From Datura wrightii (taxonomy: Eukaryota; Streptophyta; Magnoliopsida; Solanales; Solanaceae), in the NCBI GenBank assembly GCA_035772735.1, contig JASDFA010000010.1, positions 157,234,501 through 157,298,500 on the forward strand: a DNA stretch of 64,000 nt, written 5' to 3'. Each line of letters opens with the position of its first letter. Position 1 is the stretch's first letter. Below, one piece after another: positions 11,401 to 22,902 of this stretch. The notes below the pieces were generated by a model. The model searched no databases, was not told the DNA's origin, and was given only the letters and a program-made list of their open reading frames with translations. The position numbers and the translations under genes are program-made.

Positions 11401-13075
11401 CCTTCCCTTAGACTTCTCTATTCCATATCCAGTCCCCTCAATGCTCACCAAATCAGCCTCTCAAGACACCAGCACCTGTCTAGCTGCTTCCCTAAAGCAA
11501 CTGGCAGTCTTATCCCACATAGTGGTCGCTTTCCCACTACTCCCTCAAGCCCCATAGCCATCAACTTCTCCCCTATCTCCAAGGCGCTGACCATAGTCAA
11601 GCTAGCCCATTTGATTCTTAACCGATCATCCACGACCCTCTTCTTCCTCTCCATCTTGATCTCTAAATCGATCGCGAGAAGTTTATGTTGGGTCATAAGA
11701 TTCTCACTGAAGATAACTTTATGGTCTTTACAAAGACCTTTATCATCCTTTCTAAGGTGCTGATAGTCTATTTGTCTCTTAGTCACCATACTACGAAAGG
11801 TAACCAAGCGCTCCTCCTTATTTTGGAAACTCAAATTGGCTACCACCCAGCCAAAAGCTCTTGCGAAATCCAGGAGTGAGACTCCTCCTTCGTTCCTGTC
11901 TCCCAAACCGATGCCTCCAAGAAAATAATAATATTATTAGTGAATGATGTCAAATCTTTTCCAAACAGTGCTATTTCAAAGTACTCCTGCTCTTCTTTAA
12001 GGTTTTGTAGAAAAAAGACTTTTCCGCAGAGCTTAATTTCATCGCTCCCCAATTTTGACTTTCAGCAATAAAGGGATAGAACTAATATGTTAAATTAGAT
12101 AAACCCTGAATTCAGTGAATCTCTCTATTACATCTGTGCTTAAATTATCGTTAGCATTGGTTTTGGACTTTCAAACTGTATCTTCTTTGTTGCTCTACGT
12201 AAAAAGAATTGTGCTTATTATAATCCCCGAATTCAGCGAATTTCTTCATTTGCTCTATGCTTGAACCTTGTTATAACTTAAAGCCTAGTTATTCTAAAAA
12301 CTACTCTTGATGGCCTATTGCCTAAAAAGTGCTTAACACGGTGCTGACACTTTGGTTGTGATGTGGACTGCAGCAATCTCGACAGTGGTATCAATTGCTG
12401 AAATTTTAAAGAATAATGGGCTGGCTGTTGAAAAGAGTGAGTGTTCACATTAGATGCAAATTTACTTCATTGTTACTCTATGTTGTTCAAAGTTTATGAT
12501 ATTGACATGCATATTCCTATCTGCTCTTGGAAACATAAATGCAGAAATCATGACTTCTACAGTTGATGTAAAGGAAGACATGAGGGGAAGACCTGTTCAG
12601 AAACCCAAGGTATGTGTGTGGGGATGTTTTATATTGGATGTGCATTGTGAAGTCAGCTATGGTTTTACCTGTATCTATGTGTTTGTCTATGGACGTCAAT
12701 ATTCTGTTTTGATTATGCATTGTGAAGTTCAATTATGTTTGGCTTTTGGAAAAAAGTGCTTCTCATCCCACATCAAAGTTTAGCCTATTTGTTATCTTTC
12801 CCTCCTGTAGAACAGAGATTAGCATGACATTTATTCGTTACATATCCATCTTTGAACATTAGTAAATTCTATTCCATCTAACATATAATATTCCATGTTC
12901 TGCAATTAATACAATAATAATCTTCTTGACTATCAGTGTTGCAACTTGTTTCTACTATATGTTGTTAACAATGCGGATGCTTATTTTTCAGATTGAAGTC
13001 GTTCTGGGTAAGACAGTGAACTTTGATGAGTTGATGCTCGCTGGGCAAAATGATGGGAACAATATTCAGGAATAG
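8499..13075 (+). CDS. Alba-family DNA/RNA-binding protein (At2g34160-like), 5 exons
   Basis: Small nucleic-acid-binding protein of the Alba superfamily. Plant members of this short class are reported as RNA- and RNA:DNA-hybrid-binding proteins. Exons are 8499-8615, 8731-8779, 12374-12436, 12545-12609 and 12992-13075; all junctions are GT-AG, phases close, and the product is 125 aa. The core Alba features are visible: KKPLFFYVNLSKRYMQQYNE (residues about 28-47), then ELSALGMAISTVVSIAEILK, and RGRPVQKPKIEVVL near residues 90-102. It closely resembles Arabidopsis At2g34160. Intron 2 is 3594 bp and has been enlarged by a LINE insertion and a local duplication; the splice sites are unaffected. The next gene (LOLITA-like) is on the opposite strand and converges with it. 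Confidence 0.93.
8881..9205. repeat. Tandem-type duplication in Alba intron 2
   Basis: A block starting CTATATTAGTGGTG at about 8881 recurs, diverged, at 9085. Shared landmarks are the run ATTAGTGGTGRTAGAAGAT, then AGCTTG, then TTTGGAATTTG, then TTAAAC. Copy A continues to about 9013. Copy B is cut at 9205 by the LINE insertion and resumes at about 11919 with the expected continuation (gaaaata, att repeats, gaatgRtgtcaaa). Confidence 0.75.
9760..10508 (-). pseudogene. LINE reverse transcriptase remnant
   Basis: Fragments in several minus frames carry reverse-transcriptase landmarks: a block ending FLVALVIDILTRQIQ, then WCMLFVDNIVMIDETR, where the usual polymerase FADD-like Asp pair is altered to VDN, then KYLECKLSDVKYEADLVVRL and GWMKWKFASRVFCDKK. 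Multiple frameshifts and an internal duplication (10112-10360) show that it is dead. Confidence 0.75.
10112..10360. repeat. Imperfect tandem duplication of about 130 bp inside the LINE
   Basis: The stretch from the first CGCGAGTCTTGTCAGTCATA to AAAAATGGGCTAA is repeated immediately as CGCGAGTCTCATCAATCATA to AAAAATGGGCTAA. It duplicates part of the reverse-transcriptase coding region, so the motif WCMLF appears twice in conceptual translation. Confidence 0.85.
11445..11906 (-). pseudogene. LINE endonuclease (EEP) domain remnant
   Basis: A 153-codon open stretch resembles the C-terminal half of the apurinic-endonuclease-like domain of plant RTE LINEs (often annotated as craniofacial development protein 2-like). 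Visible landmarks are GDRNEGGVSLLDFARAF, LVTFRS, then TKRQIDYQHLR and KDHKVIFSE. The N-terminal catalytic part is absent because the element is truncated. Probably inactive. Confidence 0.75.
12105..12270. repeat. Diverged direct repeat in Alba intron 2
   Basis: CCCTGAATTCAGTGAATCTC at about 12104 and CCCCGAATTCAGCGAATTTC at about 12227 begin two blocks of about 43 bp that continue with similar text (ctgtgcttaaa versus ctatgcttgaa). This looks like an old local duplication. Confidence 0.5.
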
Positions 13076-14240
13076 AGTTGAATTTTTTTTAAAAAAATAG
13101 TAGTTGATTTTCTTGGATATCGTCAGCTGGTACTTTTGTAGTTTAGACGCAAATTTACAACCGTGCACTTCTTTTTCTTCCCCTATATATATGCTTTTGT
13201 TTTCTAGAGGTTTTCTATGTCCAGAGTTCTTCCTACCCCCTCTCTTTTACCTCCAAGATACAATTGCCTTTTCATGTTCTAAGCTGAATTTTACGGTGTC
13301 TATTTTTGAGTCATTGTCGCACTAGTTCAAATGTTCCTGTTGAGTCTTACATGCTCACTGTTAACTATGTTGGAAAAGAAAGTAGCTGCATGCCTCTGCT
13401 GCTCCGCTTGGTCTATAATTCCAATTGTACTGTGTAATAACATTGACGCGGATAATATGATATAATATGGCTGTGTAACTTTTATGTTAAACTTGTTTAT
13501 TGGTAGTAGCTAATTTTGAATAGTTCCAGAGGTTATTTCTCTTTCTATAGCTTATTTAGGATGTCCCCTAAAAACTACAATCTTTCATTGCACTTTTTTA
13601 GCAATTTGCCACTAGGAAAAAAACTGTAAATTCCACCAGTCATGACTCCAATAACGACTCACCAGAAGAGATAAGACAAACTAAAGAAACACAATTTATG
13701 GCAGCATGTTTAGAAGTCTACAGGTAAGAAGAATTAACATTTGGGCTTCCAAGGATGAGTAGTTTTAACAGATTCCTAGTTGAAGAAAGCAACCTAAAAT
13801 CTGCCGAAAAAGAATTTGATGACTTCTGATATAGAAAAAACTCATGACAATATCTTTCAGAATTCGTATACCTAGAAATCCATGACAATTTAGCTCAACT
13901 GTTCAAACATGAGATCTGACCAATCCCCTATAATTGGGGATTCCATCAAAGAAAAGAATGTTCTAGACAAGTCGGGGAAAAAAGCCTCTGTAACCAGATA
14001 GATAGCTGACACCTTTTTCATCTAGACAAGTGGGGTGAAAAATAGTGGTGATGAGTATTACAATTACAACTCTACAAGATAATTGTTAACCAACAACAAT
14101 GCAGTAAAATCCCAAAGATACTGACAACTCTGCGCTGCTAGAGCTTCAATAGCTTTGCCTAAACATACACAACATATCCAATGTGATCGCATAAGTCGGT
14201 CCGGGGAAGCTTTGCCTAAACATAGAGACTAAAATATCTC
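13076..14240. other. Intergenic region between two converging genes
   Basis: Should hold the 3' UTRs of the Alba gene (left) and the LOLITA-like gene (right). No other coding region is supported. A 17-bp word, AGCTTTGCCTAAACATA, occurs twice near 14151 and 14210, next to the 3' end of the minus-strand gene. Confidence 0.5.
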
Positions 14241-16853
14241 TCAGAAATCAGTTGGTGGTTTCAGCCTAACAAGTCTCTTGATTCTATCTTTGTCAATGTT
14301 CTCCAGCAAACCCTTCATAATAAACAAAGTAAGAATATCATCAGCAAGACTGCACCAAATGAAGATAGCAAAACTTACAGAGAGGATCAAGTTGAAGTGC
14401 CTAGAGAGTTTTAAAGTAAAAAGGATGTCAATCCTAAAGTCTATTAAAGTAAAAATTAAAAGACCATGGTTTTTCAAGTAAATTCAGCACCAGACAAATG
14501 ATGATATCAAAATGTTTACCAATCTAAATTGTGCATGACATCTATCAACTCAGAAAAACCTTTTAGTTCACATAACATTAGTAGTATTTGATAAATATAA
14601 AGGTTTTCTTAGCACTGTATCATCCTCCTACAAGCTTTATGCCACAATACTATGAAAAATGAGAGTTCCACGTAACAGAAATCTTTTATTGTTCAAACTA
14701 AAGACAATTCCCCTTACCGTCCATACAATCTCATCCAGGCACAAGCAAATCTTTCCATACTTGTCCAGGAAAAGTCTCTCTGTTGGAGGTTTCCCACATA
14801 CATCCTTGATAGCAGATGTTATAACAAAGATTGCTTCAGACACTGCAAACAAAGCCAAAATGATCAGATGAAGAAGATCGGTGGCAACAAAAGTATCACA
14901 AAGACCTACAGGTGGAGAGCATAACTTCCAATCAGGGCAGGAGGCCATGCTGCTCAACGGAAAATGACAAAGATACTGAGAAGGCTATGATGCTAATAAA
15001 TGTTGACTAACCAGTTGATTTATTAAGACAGTCGAGTGGAACTAGAGTATGATTTTCTATCTAACCTAATGTACAAACTAGTCATAGGCTTCACATAGTT
15101 TTACGTCATGAAAGAAATTAGAAATATACACTTCCATGAATGTCAGTAGAGATCTAAAGCTCAGATACAGACACTCATATCTTTCATTCATGAAATGTAG
15201 ACACTCAATATTTGAAAGGGTCATGTGTACAAAAACCTCCATAGTTTCTTTTAGAAATGGGAAACCTCCATAATCAGAAAAAGGAAATGATAATGATATT
15301 GAGCAGTAAATATTAACATCCCAGATCACTAAGCTCTCATAATTTGGAACATTGAGCTAATTGTATTTCCAAGGCATTAACATCTCTTACTAAGGTCATA
15401 AACTCGTCTCGTCTTGTTTCTACCTTTGACCACCCAAAATTGTGTCATACACACTCTGAATACATGGATAGGACACAAATAACATATTGAAGTCAAACAG
15501 TTAATTCACTTACAAGCAAGTTCATCATATTCATCCTTCCCGACAACGTAAATGCTTATATCTCCAAGCACTGTATATACAATGTAAACAGACCTGCACA
15601 AAAGAATATGTGAAAAAGTACTATAATTTAGAGAATAATTTAGAACAGAAAACTAGTATGTCAGGATTAGCAAAGTACTTTATCCCAACAATGAAACTTT
15701 TAATAAAGTTCACCCTGACAACATTTGCAGAAACAAGCAGCTGAAATGAATTTAAAGTCTAGACAATAGAATCTTCGTGGAAACTCGTGAGTCACTTCCT
15801 GCTTCTCACACAAAACACTCCTTTCTCCCCTATCCCTCCCACCTCTTCCACCACTAAGTTGTTTCCAGATATATGTTTAAAAAATGGAAGCCGAATGGGA
15901 AATCAAGTAAATAGAGAGTTAGAGAGAGAAAATTATATACTTGTGGCAAGCAACAAGGAGTTCTTCATTCTTGACTCCTTTAAGATTCTCTGAACCAAGC
16001 TTAACTAAGAAAGACCGCCAGTGCAGCCGCTCCTCTGCAGGTACTCCATTAAAGCTGCATACGAGATATGAATATAAGGTGATAATTTCTGGTAAGTGAA
16101 TAGGTGCAATGGTATGAAAGGGACTGAACTAGAAGAAAATTTAGCATATTCTTTTTTTCTTTTTAAATCATGAAAGTAGCATTTTTCTTGCAACAAATAT
16201 TAGCATATTAGCTTAATAGCCGAATGCAGGCTCACGTTGTGGATCTATAATCTTGTGAAGATATCAAAACGTGTCGCCTTAGAAAATTACTTCATCTTAG
16301 CCACAAGAAAGAGACAACTAAAGTTATACTGCTATTAGAACACATGAAACAGATCAAAGAACAAATAAAGGAGTTCTAGGATACTTGCTCATGATCAAAT
16401 ACATCAATCAGGTACCTTCAAGTTCTAGAGTTTAGTGGAAACCTAAAATAGAATACATTTCCTTTTCATTTCGCTTTTTCATTTCAGCATAATGTAGCTA
16501 ACAATTTAACTTCATATAACAACATTACAAAATTCAAGTCCGGACCAATCCACGATTTAAAGATGGTGGGTACATACATTTTACGAAAATGAAGTAATAT
16601 ATCTAATTCAAATCCAGAACAACTTATATACGAGCATTTATATGCTGGATCTACCTCTAAGGCCAAAGCATTTTTTTTCCGGGAAAAAAAAAACATTTTC
16701 CCCCAATTTAAGCACCTCAGTCTCTAACGGTGGAAAGCGAATCATATTGGAGGGGGGGACCGGGGGGAGGAGAAATAGATGGAGATGAGCTGTGCGTTAC
16801 CGTTCTACGAGGATGTTGCCGTCGGAGTTGGCGAATAACACTGCCAGAAGCAT
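14241..16853 (-). CDS. LOLITA: Longin/SNARE-like small adaptor subunit, LOLITA-like (TPLATE complex), 5 exons
   Basis: Minus-strand exons are 16853-16801, 16054-15941, 15593-15514, 14842-14718 and 14312-14241. Junctions are GT-AG, phases close exactly, and the product is 147 aa. Landmarks are MLLAVLFANSDGNILVERF (exon 1), NGVPAEERLHWRSFLVKLG and KGVKNEELLVACHK (exon 2), VYIVYTVLGDISIYVVGKDE (exon 3), then KPPTERLFLDKYGKICLCLD (exon 4) and DKDRIKRLVRLKPPTDF (exon 5). A single longin fold of this length is typical of small adaptor/coatomer subunits. The sequence corresponds to my recollection of Arabidopsis At1g15370, named LOLITA, the small subunit of the plasma-membrane endocytic TPLATE complex. 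The exon 4/5 junction reads W-T-G as spliced here. Family identity is firm; the name is from memory. Confidence 0.88.
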
Positions 16854-18743
16854 TTTCTTACCCTTTGCCGATGCGATCGCTTGCTGGATCTGACCAGCGA
16901 AAACCGATCTCAAAGGCGTCGTTTTTGTCGCTGAGATATTTGGAAAATCACGCGTAATTTTCTCTTCTTTTTCATAAAGACTAAAAATATTTTGGTCAAT
17001 AAGTAAATGTTGTTTTTAAGCAGAAATAATTTTTTTGTGATCGGAAAAAAGTTAAAATTTTCTGTTTTTTAAAACAGTAAAAGCGTAAACAGAAAATTTT
17101 TGCTTTTAAGACAAAAATATCCTTATCATAAATATATAATCATCAAAATATATCTTTTATTAATTTTTAATTATAAAATAGCTCATTTGATTACTATGCA
17201 GAGAAAGGCATTTTTTTTAATGTGATCTCAATCAACAATTTAAATATAAATTACTTTATATTCTTTTTATAATTTTCAAATTGTATTTATATATATTTTG
17301 AATTCTATATCGTAAATATCATCATTTTATTGTCCAAAAAGTGCATTCTTTTTTTTTTTTTACTCTTCAAGCAGTCTTATTATTCTTATATAGTAATTTA
17401 AGTCGTGGAATGATGCTAAACTTTTTTTTGCTTTGTATATCTAAATTACTGTATTAATATTCTATCAATATTTTGATATTTTTTAATTTACCTATGTATT
17501 ATATTGATTGAAAAATTAATGTGTAATTTTTAATTTTAATTAAATAAAATTAAAAACATAATTAAAGTCTTTCATACTAGATAGAGATAGGACAGATTTT
17601 GTAATTTGACAAGAGAAGCAATTTCTTTTCTTTTGTTTTAGAAAGATTAGTTAAACACAATTTGATATCAAAAGTAATTTTCATATGAATTGATCAAGCA
17701 TAAACTACTTGTTTTGTTTCAAAATTAATTTTTTGAAAATTGTGTTTCTCAAAATAAGCAATTTTTTACTATTTGGCAAAACAGACCCAGAATTTGATCA
17801 GGGCTTTTAAAAAAAAAAGTTCTTTAAAAAAAAAAGAGACAAATTCACCCGTGGACTATGCGAAATTATTTGAAATTTTCTTTCATAATAGTATGTTAAA
17901 TTTACTTATCTCATTTCAAATGAATTAGATGTGTTCTTATTGATTCACAATATAAAATAATTAAATCTTTTTTATACATTAAAAGGGTAAATTTTTCTTG
18001 AATTATATAATATTATTTAGATTTGTCCCTGAACTTTGAATAATGATAATTGTTCTGGCAGTAACATTATTAACTTTTTCAACACTCAAGTTTTTAATAA
18101 TTATATTTTTATCCCTCACACTCAAATTAATCAATGTCAAGCCTCAAATTAATCCAAATGAAACTCAAACAACTAATCAAACTCAACACCAATCGCTCTC
18201 AAATCACCAATAATGATGACAAAGCTCCACATGAACTCTTAATGCTAAAATAAGATTTTAAGTATACATATAATTCAACTCCTAAATCATTTGTAGCAAT
18301 ATCGTGATAATCAAGATAGAGTTATTGTGATTGGGGCAGATGATGTTGGGATTGAAATAGTAAAGTGTCATGCGAAAGTTAATAATTATAAATTTTGACA
18401 GCAATAAATTATATGACAAATAAAATTATATTAAAATAAGCATAATGTTTAATATGATTTGGTCAATTGACCTACATATTTAAAAACTAATACAATCTCC
18501 CCTAAATAAGACTATTTAAAGACTACATAGTGAATGTTATTGTGTTGTGAATGAGAAGAAAAGATCTTTTATTTATAAAAGTATAAATCTTCTCCTCCAA
18601 AAAAAGGATAGCTATGATAGAGTCATTTTCTACAAAGAAATCTTATCTACCAAAAAAAATCTTTTTGAAATAAAACACAATTATGATACAGAACCCAAGT
18701 AGGATAGGAAATTCAGGACAAATCTTAACGGATTATGTTCTAG
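16854..18743. other. Upstream region of LOLITA-like gene and AT-rich repeat-derived DNA
   Basis: The first 100 bp or so should carry the LOLITA-like 5' UTR and promoter (minus strand). Between about 17010 and 17790 there are fragments resembling a solanaceous dispersed repeat (words such as TTTAAGCAGAAAT and AAGCAATTTTTTACTATTTG). No coding region is supported. Confidence 0.4.
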
Positions 18744-19635
18744 TTAGGGGTGTACATAGGTCGGTTTGGTTTGATTTTTCATTAAAAAATTACTAAACCA
18801 ATCATGTCGGTTTATTAAATTCATAAACCAAATCAAACCAATATAAATCAGTTCTTTCAATTTGAATTTTAATCGATTTTTTTTATTTTTTTGATTTTTT
18901 AATTTTTTTTCCAACTAAATCAAATAGTTAAAAAAATCAAAAATAACTAAATTGGGTCTTTATATTTGGTTTTAAAAAAAAAACTAAATCAAACATAACT
19001 AAATTAACCAAAAATCAGAAAACAATAAATGACCTCTAAGAACAAAAGCATGAAGAAATGGAGGCAGCTTAATAGTTTAACTCATAAGAAAAATATAAAG
19101 AAGATATACTAACAAACATGCAAAAGTAACCAGCGCCTGATGAATGAAGAGAGGGGGAGAAATCGATCTCTGAAAAGTGCAGATTAAGACTGAAGGTTTT
19201 ATTTTATCTTGCTAGGTTTTTAGGTTAATATTAGGTCTTTATATTTAGATCATTTACTTACTAGTTACTAGTTAGTACTTACTAAACAAATATTACAATT
19301 TACAAGTTTATAACTTATAAGCTCGAATAGGAATATATATCTAATTTCTAAACGTTGAAATTAATAAAACTAACTTAAAAAATATCTATAAAATAGATTA
19401 TAACTAATATTTTTGTATAAAAGGTTAAGATTATATATATATATATATTATGTCAGTTTGGGTTGGGTTTGATTTTGATTTTTTTATGGTTAATACAAAA
19501 TCAAATTAAGAATTGTCGATTTTTTTTCGCCAACACCAAACCAATCAAACCAAATCACATGTGGAAATTTTTTTCTCGATTTGACTTGGTTTTCCGATTT
19601 TATTTAATTTGACGGTTTGACATGTACACCCTTAA
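18744..19635. mobile_element. Non-autonomous DNA transposon with 14-bp terminal inverted repeats
   Basis: Left end TTAGGGGTGTACAT and right end ATGTACACCCTTAA are inverted repeats with one mismatch. The direct repeat TTCTAG flanks both sides (18738-18743 and 19636-19641) and is a likely target-site duplication. Subterminal regions are rich in GGTTTGGTTTGATT on the left and its complement on the right. No transposase ORF was seen. Total length is 892 bp. The superfamily is unresolved; the end sequence matches a repeat that is very common in Solanaceae. Confidence 0.75.
19431..19448. repeat. (TA)n microsatellite
   Basis: Short uninterrupted TA run inside the TIR element. Confidence 0.9.
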
Positions 19636-19942
19636 TTCTAGCAAAAGATATAACAATGGCCAAAAAAAAATACAAATAAAAGTGTAAGAGAGATCGTATG
19701 AACATAATCGTTATTGTGTGAAATATTTATATGTTATTTCTTTTGAGTGTCATAAGGTTAAAGTGATAATGAAGTGATGATGGTTTTAGATAGTGATATT
19801 TCAAAGTGTAGAAAATTATTTACTATGATGATGATCTATTCAAAAGGCTGAGAAAAAGTGATTGATAGAACTAATGGTCAAATCTAAGTAATTTTGGAAA
19901 GTTTAAGGTCAAATTGAACTATTTCACATAGTTCATGGGTTA

Positions 19943-20169
19943 TGTTATTAAATAATGAAAAAAGAATAAAAATATTGTAAAGAAAGAGAGAAGGAGAGAA
20001 GTTCTTATTTCTCTTGATGAGATTCTCTTGAGGGAATAAAGAGATTATTACAATGAATGGAAATCCTCTTTATTTATAGGGGAAAATTAACTTGGTCCCA
20101 AAGGTACAAACCCTAACTTTTCTTCTAAGAAGTAGACATTCTCCATAAATAGAAAATATATTTATAACA
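19943..20169 (-). repeat. Copia 3' LTR (left)
   Basis: 227 bp, TGTTAT to ATAACA. Shares the central block ATATTGTAAAGAAAGAGAGA and TTCTTATTTCTCTTGATGA with the right LTR. Just inside it (20170-20180) the minus strand reads AAAGAGGAG, a fitting polypurine tract for this orientation. Confidence 0.85.
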
Positions 20170-20364
20170 CTCCTCTTTGGATGTTTATTTGATAGATAAT
20201 GTGTCTTGTTAAAACCTTACTAGAAAAAACTCAATGGAAAAAAATCTAGTGAAGAAAAAGAGTACACATATCTAATAATACGCATTTTGGCTGCCTCATT
20301 AAAAATCTTACGAGGAAAATTCAGTGGGACAAAATCTCGTAAGGGAAAAAGAGTACAGTGTGTA

Positions 20365-22897
20365 TTAACTCCCCCTAATTAGAACATTCTTGAATCTTTG
20401 CATCCCGATCTTGTGCACCATCTTCTTGAAAGTTGCAGTTGGTAGAGACTTGGTGAATAAATTAGTCACATTGTCACTTGAACGAATCTATTGCACGTTG
20501 ATATGACCATTCTTTTGGAGTTCATGTGTGTAGAAAAACTTTGGCGAGATGTGCTTCGTTCTATCTCCTTTTATGAATCCTCTCTTTAGTTGTGCTATGC
20601 ATGCTGCATTATCTTCATATAAAATTATGGGTACTTTGTCACATTTCAAATCACATTTTTCTCTGATGAGATGTATCATGGACTTCAACCGCACACATTC
20701 TCGGCTTGATTCATGAATAACTATTATCTCAGCATGATTTGATGAAGTAGCTACGAGAGACTGCTTTGTAGATCTCCAAGATATAGCAGTACCTCCACAA
20801 ATGAACACGTAACGAGTTTGAGATCGAGCTTTGTGTGGGTCAGATAAATACCCTACATCAGCATAACCAACAAGATCGGGACTGCAATTGTTAGAATAAA
20901 ATAAGCCCATATCGGTAGTACTTATTAGATACCGCATTATGTGTTTGATCCCATTCCAATGCCTCCTAGTAGGAGCAGAATTATACCTTGCTAACAAATT
21001 AACCGAAAAGGCTATATCAAGTCTTGTAGTGTTAGCAAGATACATTAGTACACCAAATTGCACTAAGATATGGTACTTCAAGACCAAGAATTTCTTCATT
21101 CTTTTCTTGAGGTCGGAATGAATCCTTATTCACATCAAGTGATCGAACAACCATCAGAGTACTTAATGGATGTGATTCATCCATATTAAATCGTTTTAAA
21201 ACCTTCTTAGTATAAACAAATTAATGTACAATGATATTATCTGCTAAATGTTCAATTTGCAGACCAAGACAAAATTTTGTCTTTCCAAGATCCTTCATCT
21301 CAAATTCCTTCTTTAAATAATTAATTGCCTTTTGAAGCTCTGCTGGAATTCGTATAAGGTTTATATCATCAACATAAACAACAAGTACAACAAACTCGAT
21401 GTTGTTTTCTTATTTGATTTTTCTCATATAAGGATTATGAACAAGTTTACAAAAACTTGTAAATGCTTCAGGCATTTTGAATCCTTCAAGATTTTCATAT
21501 AAATTTTTGTCAAGTGATAACATTCATTAGTATTTAAATGCATGACATCTTCTAGTGTTTGGACTAAATGTCCAATAAACTTTACGCTTATCAAGGTGTA
21601 TTGCTTCACTTGATAATTATTTCTACATCAACATGCTTTAATAGATGTAGAATTCAGATCCTCACAATCTTTTACAATATTGCTTGCTATATTGTATCAT
21701 AGATATCATCGACAGTATATCATTTATATCGGTTTGCAATTGGACATAACCCATTGAGATCTCATCACTTTCAATGTATTTCTTAGGTACCTAAACCTCT
21801 CAAAAGGTTTCATGAAGTGTTATGTCGTAAGCTCTTCAAGAGCACATTGCCTCATTATGATTATTTGCTCCATTCTTTTTTCAAAGATTATTGCAAAAGA
21901 AACCGATTGATCTATAATGCTTCATGCATACTATAGACTCTGTCCTTCAGGGATATAAATTTAATAGGAGCTTTTGCGGCTGAAATATAAAATTAATTTT
22001 AGGTCAGCGAATGCTTTGGGCATTTGAATTATTTTGAAAGAGGATCACAGTAATAACAACTCACAATATATCTCTTAGCCGCTTATTCTCTTCCGCTCAT
22101 GTTAGAAGAACTAACATGCATCCTCAATCTTCTTTGGAGAATTGATCTATGTGCATCATGATAGATTCATTAACTATATATTACACATCAAAAGTTATTA
22201 GATGAAAAATATTTGGTTCCTGACCCTAAACTAATTGAGTGGAGGGGGAAACCTTGTTGGCTTGATGCATTCAAATGTTGCTATATGTTAAATAAACATA
22301 TCTCATACCAAATTTATTTGGGAGTTTTGTTCTCATAACCAATAATTTAGCTATAATTTGAGGCATACTATTTTTTGCTAAACCAACTTAGATATGAACC
22401 AACATTATCAACATGATTTTATAATTTGAAACTATGCTTTTAAGTTAACAATCTGAGCAAACAACCTTGCAAAAATCAATTGCAAGTTGATATCAAAGCA
22501 CATGTGACCATACCATAGATGCATCTATTAAAATTATATAATAGCAAACGGTTCACATGGCGGGTGAAAGGGCTCATATTCACCCTTTTATAAGTTTCAA
22601 AATTTCAGGAAATATAATTCCAATCTTAGCTGATCAAGATCATTCTATCACGAGAACAAGCAATACAAGATAATTTTGGAAGAATATTTTATTTTTTCAA
22701 CATATTCACGTGAATTCTCAATTATTTTTGCATCACATTTGAACCAGGATGGCCAACTAGTTATGCCAACTTATCTTTATTTCAGTAAACTTCTAGTTTA
22801 CTTTTGTATGTGATTTTGTCATCATACTGTACTACAAATAAAAGAAAACGGCGGGTAATCTTTTACATAAATATTTATAACGCGCTTCAATTGTAGT
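20365..22897 (-). pseudogene. Copia pol remnant (reverse transcriptase and RNase H)
   Basis: On the minus strand, the reverse transcriptase contains VLVVYVDDINLI (the YVDD catalytic box, about 21385-21350). Downstream are RLDIAFSVNLLARY, GYADVGYLSDPHKARSQT, ATSSNHAEI and LYEDNAACIAQLKRG, the copia RNase H landmarks, ending RGS-stop at 20365. In-frame stops occur near 21220 and at about 20486-20488, and the part above about 21420 is badly decayed: integrase is not readable. The longest open piece is 21099-20488. Confidence 0.8.
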
Positions 22898-22902
22898 AAT
22901 AC

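Larger units (their letters stand above)
9206..11918 (-). mobile_element. 5'-truncated RTE-type LINE inserted in Alba intron 2
   Basis: Flanked by a perfect 9-bp direct repeat, AAGAAAATA, at 9197-9205 and 11919-11927, which I read as the target-site duplication. The element runs on the minus strand. Endonuclease-domain coding lies at 11906-11445 and reverse-transcriptase coding at about 10508-9760, interrupted by many stops and frameshifts. The 3' end (low coordinates) reads TATGTTGTTG in minus orientation, the TTG-type terminus of plant RTE elements. The endonuclease N-terminus is missing, so the copy is 5' truncated, as usual for target-primed reverse transcription. Confidence 0.85.

Noticed and set aside
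16730..16957. 75-codon plus-strand ORF
   Set aside because: Antisense to exon 1 and the upstream region of the LOLITA-like gene; the minus strand gives a clean exon in a conserved protein.
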